Of a stretch of 64,000 bases of DNA, positions 59,833 through 64,000 are shown in pieces. Source of the DNA: Devosia chinhatensis (GTDB lineage: Bacteria > Pseudomonadota > Alphaproteobacteria > Rhizobiales > Devosiaceae); NCBI RefSeq assembly GCF_000969445.1, contig NZ_JZEY01000054.1, positions 992,001-1,056,000 of the forward strand, written 5' to 3'. The stretch's first letter is position 1, and the number at the start of each line of letters is the position of its first letter. The notes below the pieces were generated by a model. The model made no database searches and had not been told where the DNA came from. It saw only the letters and a program-made list of their open reading frames with translations. The position numbers and the translations under genes are program-made.

Positions 59833-60315
59833 ATGGCCGAAACCATCAACTCCCTCGAAGATCTCGGCACCTCCGCCGCCGCTCCGGCTGCCAACACCGC
59901 ACCGGTCCACACCCAGAAGCTCGACAGCCTCGGCCGCGCCTATGCCACCGGCAAGCGCAAGAACGCCGTCGCTCGCGTCTGGATCAAGCCGGGCAAGGGC
60001 ACTGTTACCGTCAACGGTCGCGAATTCTCCAAGTACTTCGCCCGTCCGGTGCTGCAGCTGATCGTCAAGCAGCCGATCGTCGCTTCCGAGCGTCTCGACC
60101 AGTATGACGTCAACGTCACCGTCGCCGGTGGTGGTCTGTCCGGTCAGGCCGGTGCTGTGCGTCACGGCATCTCCAAGGCTCTCACCTACTTCGAGCCGGC
60201 CCTGCGGCCGACCCTGAAGAAGGGTGGCTTCCTGACCCGCGACAGCCGCGTCGTCGAGCGTAAGAAGTACGGTAAGGCCAAGGCCCGCCGCTCCTTCCAG
60301 TTCTCCAAGCGCTAA
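59833..60315 (+). CDS. rpsI: 30S ribosomal protein S9
   Basis: A 160-residue small-subunit protein. An alphaproteobacterial N-terminal extension of about 30 residues, Ala-rich, precedes the S9 core: [39 protein letters not shown], and the basic tail [18 protein letters not shown], which ends in the conserved KR reaching the P site. It is translated just after rplM and ended by a strong terminator. Confidence 0.98.
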   Translation: MAETINSLEDLGTSAAAPAANTAPVHTQKLDSLGRAYATGKRKNAVARVWIKPGKGTVTVNGREFSKYFARPVLQLIVKQPIVASERLDQYDVNVTVAGGGLSGQAGAVRHGISKALTYFEPALRPTLKKGGFLTRDSRVVERKKYGKAKARRSFQFSKR

Positions 60316-60335
60316 TCGCTGGATCGACCAATTTC

Positions 60336-60365
60336 AAAGGGCCGGGAAACCGGCCCTTTTCTTTG
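60336..60365 (+). terminator. Rho-independent terminator of rplM-rpsI
   Basis: AAAGGGCCGG and CCGGCCCTTT form a 10-bp stem with a GAAA tetraloop, followed by TTCTTTG. It sits 20 bases after the rpsI stop. Confidence 0.88.
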
Positions 60366-60419
60366 TTTCTGCCCGTCGGAGCGTGGAGGTCCACATCTCC
60401 GCCGATGTCTCCAGAAGTT

Positions 60420-61058
60420 ATGTCCAGCCTCGTTTCCCGCTTTCACTTGTTTGTCTTCGGCGTCACCCTGGCCATTGCCGGGGTCGTCGTGGTTCATGTG
60501 CCCGAAGGCTATGCCTTTCCAGCACACTGGCAGGGCAGCACGGCCGATTGGCTCTGGCCGCGCGATCTGGCACTAGCCGTCGCGCCCGCAGTCCAGCTGG
60601 TGCTGATCGCCGGCTTTTTCATGCTGGGCAGGAGACTTTCCAAGACGCACTTGTCCAAGACACAGCATATTCTCGACCCGGCACTGACGCTGCTGCTTTT
60701 CGTTGCCGCATCCTGCCAGTTGGGCTTGCTGCTCATGGGGATCGGATCGGATTTCGACCTTTTCCGCATCACGGCGGGCGGTCTGGCGGCTCTGCTTGCG
60801 GTCCTCGCAGTGGTGATTTTCGAGGCCGAGCGCCATTCCTATGGCGGCTTGCGCATGCCTTGGCCCATTGCCTCCGACAGGGCCTGGCTCTGGGTTCACC
60901 GCCTGAGTGGCGTGGCGTGCGGGCAGGTCGCGGCGCTGTTGGCCTTCCTCGCCTGGACCGATCCGGGTCCTGGTATCCTGGTCATCGCAATGGTCTCGGG
61001 GTTGATCGGTCTGCCGATTCTGGCAGCCGTTTTCACCCTTTTGCTGCGCCGCGTTTGA
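60420..61058 (+). CDS. SdpI/DUF1648-like membrane protein
   Basis: A protein of about 212 residues with six predicted helices. The N-terminal helix (LFVFGVTLAIAGVVVVHV) is followed by AFPAHWQGSTADWLWPRD, the proline-histidine-glycine pattern of DUF1648. A later segment, WLWVHRLSGVACGQVAALLAFL, resembles the RVHRLSG region of SdpI-type immunity proteins. The function in this species is unknown. The start is uncertain: ATG 60405, ATG 60420 and further upstream codons are all possible, none with a good ribosome site. Confidence 0.65.
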   Translation: MSSLVSRFHLFVFGVTLAIAGVVVVHVPEGYAFPAHWQGSTADWLWPRDLALAVAPAVQLVLIAGFFMLGRRLSKTHLSKTQHILDPALTLLLFVAASCQLGLLLMGIGSDFDLFRITAGGLAALLAVLAVVIFEAERHSYGGLRMPWPIASDRAWLWVHRLSGVACGQVAALLAFLAWTDPGPGILVIAMVSGLIGLPILAAVFTLLLRRV

Positions 61059-61228
61059 GAAACCGTTTCGGCACGATGCAGCCCCGCGGTAGATTAATCT
61101 TCGCCCAGCTGGGGAAATAAAACGCCATGCGCTGCATTCGCAGCACGGCAGGCGTATGGTGCGATCAATTGGGAGGCAGGCCGCCCAAGTATTGAGCAGG
61201 CCACCTTCTTCCCCGAAAGGTCTCTTCC

Positions 61229-62596
61229 ATGCCTACATCCCTGTCGTCTGGCAGCGCGCCTCGGGCGCCCAAGCCGCTCTACCTCAATTTCGGCGTCCAG
61301 GTACTCGCCGCCATGGTCATCGGCCTGGTCCTGGGTTTTGTCGCGCGGTCCATGGGCCCGGATGCTGCCGGCAATGCCAATTGGCTGACCCAGACGCTCT
61401 CGACAGTGGGGTCGTCCTTCGTCTCGCTGCTGCGCGCGCTGGTGCCGGTCCTCGTCTTTACCGCCATCGTCGCCTCGATTGCCAATCTGCGTGAACTCAA
61501 CAACGCGGCAAAACTGGTCTGGCAAACATTGCTCTGGTTCGCCATCACAGCGCTGATCGCCGTGGCCATCGGCATTGCGCTGGGCCTTATCATCCAGCCT
61601 GGCCTCAATACCGAAGTGGCTGCTGAGGCCGCCCGCGCCCTGTCCTCGACCGGCTCGTGGCTCGACTTCCTCAAGGGCCTCATTCCGTCCAACTTCATCG
61701 GCCTGCAGGCATCGACCCGCGTGACCGATGGTTCGGCGACCACCAGCCTCAATTTCAATGTGCTGCAGATCCTGATCGTCTCGATCGTTGTCGGGGTTGC
61801 TGCACTGCGCGTCGGCCCTGCTGCGGACCCGTTCCTCGCCTTCAACCGCTCCTTCCTCAAGATCATCCATAAGGTGCTCTGGTGGGTGATCCGTCTCACG
61901 CCCATCGGCACCATCGGTCTGCTCGGCAATGCCGTCGCGGTCTATGGCTGGGACGCTCTGGCACAGCTGGGTTGGTACGCCGCCGCCATCTATATCGGCC
62001 TCTTCCTCGTCCTCTTCGTGGTTTATCCTACACTGCTACAGGTCAACGGGCTGAACCCTATCCGCTATTTCCAGAGCGCCTGGCCAGCCATCCAGCTCGC
62101 TTTCGTGTCGCGGTCTTCCATCGGCACGCTGCCGGTCACCGAACGCATCACCGAAAAGAACCTCGGCGTGCCGCGCGAATACGCGTCCTTCGCCGTGCCG
62201 CTGGGCGCAACCACAAAGATGGACGGCTGTGCGGCGATCTATCCGGCGATTTCCGCGATCTTCGTGGCGCAGTTCTTTGGCATCAGCCTGGGCATCGAGC
62301 ACTACCTGCTGATCGTCTTCGTGTCGGTCATCGGTTCGGCTGCCACGGCCGGTCTGACAGGCGCAACCGTCATGCTGACGCTGACACTATCCACCCTTGG
62401 TCTGCCGCTCGAAGGTGTTGGCCTGCTCTTGGCCATCGACCCTATCCTCGACATGGGCCGCACAGCGGTCAACGTCGCCGGCCAGGCTCTGGTCCCGACC
62501 ATCGTGGCCAAGCGCCAGGGGATCCTCAACCAGGCGGTCTATGACAACGGCAAGTCCATCGAGGACCTTGATGCCGACGCCGTTCCGGCTGAGTAA
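61229..62596 (+). CDS. Dicarboxylate/amino acid:cation symporter (DAACS family)
   Basis: A 455-residue inner-membrane transporter. The second half has the two re-entrant hairpin motifs: SRSSIGTLPVTERI (serine-rich HP1) and the VPLGATTKMDGCAAIYPAISAIF segment that replaces the usual GATINMDG, then DPILDMGRTAVNVAGQALVPTIV. These motifs coordinate the cation and the carboxylate substrate. It is related to GltP/DctA. AAAGG lies about nine bases before ATG. It stands alone, with a terminator 20 bases downstream. Confidence 0.92.
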   Translation: MPTSLSSGSAPRAPKPLYLNFGVQVLAAMVIGLVLGFVARSMGPDAAGNANWLTQTLSTVGSSFVSLLRALVPVLVFTAIVASIANLRELNNAAKLVWQTLLWFAITALIAVAIGIALGLIIQPGLNTEVAAEAARALSSTGSWLDFLKGLIPSNFIGLQASTRVTDGSATTSLNFNVLQILIVSIVVGVAALRVGPAADPFLAFNRSFLKIIHKVLWWVIRLTPIGTIGLLGNAVAVYGWDALAQLGWYAAAIYIGLFLVLFVVYPTLLQVNGLNPIRYFQSAWPAIQLAFVSRSSIGTLPVTERITEKNLGVPREYASFAVPLGATTKMDGCAAIYPAISAIFVAQFFGISLGIEHYLLIVFVSVIGSAATAGLTGATVMLTLTLSTLGLPLEGVGLLLAIDPILDMGRTAVNVAGQALVPTIVAKRQGILNQAVYDNGKSIEDLDADAVPAE

Positions 62597-62617
62597 GCCT
62601 GGAAAAGCAAATCAGAC

Positions 62618-62645
62618 AAAAGGGGAGGCGTCTGCCTCCCCTTTT
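62618..62645. terminator. Bidirectional Rho-independent terminator
   Basis: AAAAGGGGAGGC and GCCTCCCCTTTT form a perfect 12-bp stem with a GTCT loop between the convergent symporter and P450 genes. Confidence 0.88.
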
Positions 62646-62680
62646 CATTTCCGGCCATCATTGAATGGTCCAGACTGGTG

Positions 62681-63937
62681 CTACCGCCAGGCCACCATGA
62701 GCTTTTCCAGCCCGTGAAAATGATAGACATTTCCGTAGCGCGGCGGCTCGACGATGCGCAGTGTGGGCAGGCGGTCGAACAGCACACTCATGGCTTCCTG
62801 CAGCTCAATGCGGGCCAGGGGCGCGCCGATACAGAAATGGATGCCGGCACCGAAACTGACATTGGCGCCATCCTTGCGGAAGGGGTCGAACCTTTCGGCA
62901 TCGGCGAACCGGTTTGGATCGCGATTAGCGGCACCCAGCATCAGCCCGATGACATCGCCCTTGCGCAGGGAAACCCCGTCCACTTCGGTGTCCATCAGCG
63001 CATAGCGTGTAAACAGATGCAGTGGCGCGTCGAAGCGCAGGCACTCTTCCACGGTCGCCTCGGCCTGCTCGGGGCTGGCAAACAGCGTCTTGGGGTCAAG
63101 GCCGCTCTCGAGGATGGATTTGACGCCATTTCCGGTCGTATGAACGGTTGCCTCGTGCCCGGCATTGAGCAGCAGGATCGCCGTGGAGAGCACCTCTTCG
63201 TCGCTCAGCACGTCTCCGTCGCGGTCGGCGGTCAGCATATGGCTGAGCAGGTCCTCCCGCGGCGCCTGGCGCCGCTCGGCGATGACGGTCCGTAAATAGG
63301 CGGTGAAATCGGCGGCAGCCTGGTTTGCGTCGAGCTCGGTTTCGTGGGTGACATTGTACATGTACATGGTCACCATACGGTTGGACCAGTTGAGCAATTG
63401 CGGCGCCATCTCTGCGGGCAGTCCGATCATCTCGGCGATGACGATGGCCGGGATCGGCGCAGCGAACGCCTTGATCAGATCAACGGATTCATTTTCTTCA
63501 AAGCCGTCGATAAGCTCATGTGCCAATTGCCTTATCCGGGGACGCAACTGCTCCACCTGTCGCGAAACGAAGGCGCGATTGACGAGCGTTCTCAGCCGCG
63601 TATGGGCCGGCGCTTCCAGGTTCAGCAGCGAGTGGCGCTCGGTCAGGTCGAAATCGGCGACATGCGGCTTGGGCTCGGGCAGGCCGATTTCGGCGCGGCT
63701 GGCCACATGCAGAATGTCGCGTCCAAAGCGCTTGTCGCGTAACAGGGCGCTGACCGATTTGAAGTCCGCAAAGCACCAATGCCCATATTCCTCCCAGAAG
63801 AAGGCAGGGTTCGAGCGATTTATGTCCGAATAGAACGGGTAGGGGTTCTGGAAGAAGGCCGGGTCCTGTGGCTGCGCGCTGGCGCGCAGGGGCTCGGGTA
63901 TCCCGGTGATCGGCTTGACTTGGATGATGGCGGCCAT
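62681..63937 (-). CDS. Cytochrome P450
   Basis: A soluble class-I bacterial P450 monooxygenase of 418 residues. The I-helix oxygen-binding motif is LLNAGHEATVHTTGNG, the K-helix ExxR is in ECLRFDAPLHLF, and the heme Cys loop reads SFGAGIHFCIGAPLARIEL. These are complete and predict an active enzyme needing an external ferredoxin and reductase, which are not present nearby. ATG 63937 gives a family-like start; TTG 63955 is possible. The substrate is unknown. It stands alone, and the remaining bases to 64000 show no feature. Confidence 0.92.
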   Translation of the reverse strand: MAAIIQVKPITGIPEPLRASAQPQDPAFFQNPYPFYSDINRSNPAFFWEEYGHWCFADFKSVSALLRDKRFGRDILHVASRAEIGLPEPKPHVADFDLTERHSLLNLEAPAHTRLRTLVNRAFVSRQVEQLRPRIRQLAHELIDGFEENESVDLIKAFAAPIPAIVIAEMIGLPAEMAPQLLNWSNRMVTMYMYNVTHETELDANQAAADFTAYLRTVIAERRQAPREDLLSHMLTADRDGDVLSDEEVLSTAILLLNAGHEATVHTTGNGVKSILESGLDPKTLFASPEQAEATVEECLRFDAPLHLFTRYALMDTEVDGVSLRKGDVIGLMLGAANRDPNRFADAERFDPFRKDGANVSFGAGIHFCIGAPLARIELQEAMSVLFDRLPTLRIVEPPRYGNVYHFHGLEKLMVAWR

Positions 63938-64000
63938 GGAGCGCGGACTCTGCAAACGCTTTTTATCGATTGCGCGACCGTAAGGGCTCTTTCCGTGGCT

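Noticed and set aside
60420..61058. SdpI-like protein as a true toxin-immunity gene
   Set aside because: No SdpC-like toxin or SdpAB partner is nearby; only the membrane-domain resemblance is supported.

Overview
The window reads as a contiguous piece of chromosome from an alphaproteobacterium, most likely a Hyphomicrobiales (Rhizobiales) member close to Devosia. This rests on GC-rich coding throughout, the many family-5 (peptide/opine/nickel-type) ABC importers, the ctaA-DUF2842 neighbourhood of rplM-rpsI, and the NikR and AztD/ZinT metal genes. The genus is inference; no rRNA is present. Coding is dense, and I see no insertion sequence, prophage, CRISPR array or clear pseudogene.

Region 1 (1-11.8 kb) is a LacI-controlled sugar-type locus. 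It has a Tat-exported substrate-binding protein, a large glycoside-hydrolase-like protein, two permeases, a double ATPase and a convergent LacI regulator. A perfect 16-bp palindrome overlaps the -10 box of the promoter between lacI and an iclR-type gene, and a matching half-site sits in the promoter of the transporter operon. An IclR regulator, an EamA exporter and a GlcG-like protein follow. Region 2 (11.8-20.8 kb) holds malate synthase G, a two-gene RND efflux system without an outer-membrane partner, and an AI-2E/PerM-type membrane protein with a large extra soluble half.

Region 3 (20.9-40.6 kb) is the most interesting part. It is a 16-gene catabolic and uptake island with a FadR-type GntR regulator in its middle. 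The same element, ACTGTTGACAGT or a close variant, occurs in front of every transcription unit (six sites) and contains a -35 hexamer, TTGACA. The enzymes are a VAO-type FAD oxidoreductase, a cyclic amidohydrolase, an isocitrate-lyase/PEP-mutase-family lyase, a tandem alpha/beta-hydrolase lacking both nucleophile serines, a PaaK-like CoA ligase, an enoyl-CoA hydratase, an ACMSD-like amidohydrolase without its HxH motif, an N-carbamoylsarcosine-amidase-type hydrolase, an aldehyde and an alcohol dehydrogenase, and an MBL-fold hydrolase. A family-5 ABC importer is split between the two ends. I infer a pathway in which a cyclic amide/imide-like compound is imported, ring-opened, deamidated, oxidised, CoA-activated and cleaved. 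The substrate cannot be named from sequence.

Region 4 (40.6-48.6 kb) is metal homeostasis: nikABCDE diverging from nikR around an exact GTATGA-N16-TCATAC NikR operator, then a secreted AztD-ZinT fusion with candidate Zur boxes, then tRNA-Pro(GGG). Region 5 (48.7-57.9 kb) holds a phosphotransferase and an exopolysaccharide cluster: O-antigen-ligase-like protein, polyisoprenyl-phosphate sugar transferase, GT4 glycosyltransferase, Wza-like export lipoprotein, a Wzz-type co-polymerase with a degenerate kinase-like domain, and a polysaccharide deacetylase. Region 6 (57.9-64 kb) is largely housekeeping: DUF2842, heme A synthase, ribosomal proteins L13 and S9, an SdpI-like membrane protein, a dicarboxylate symporter and a cytochrome P450.
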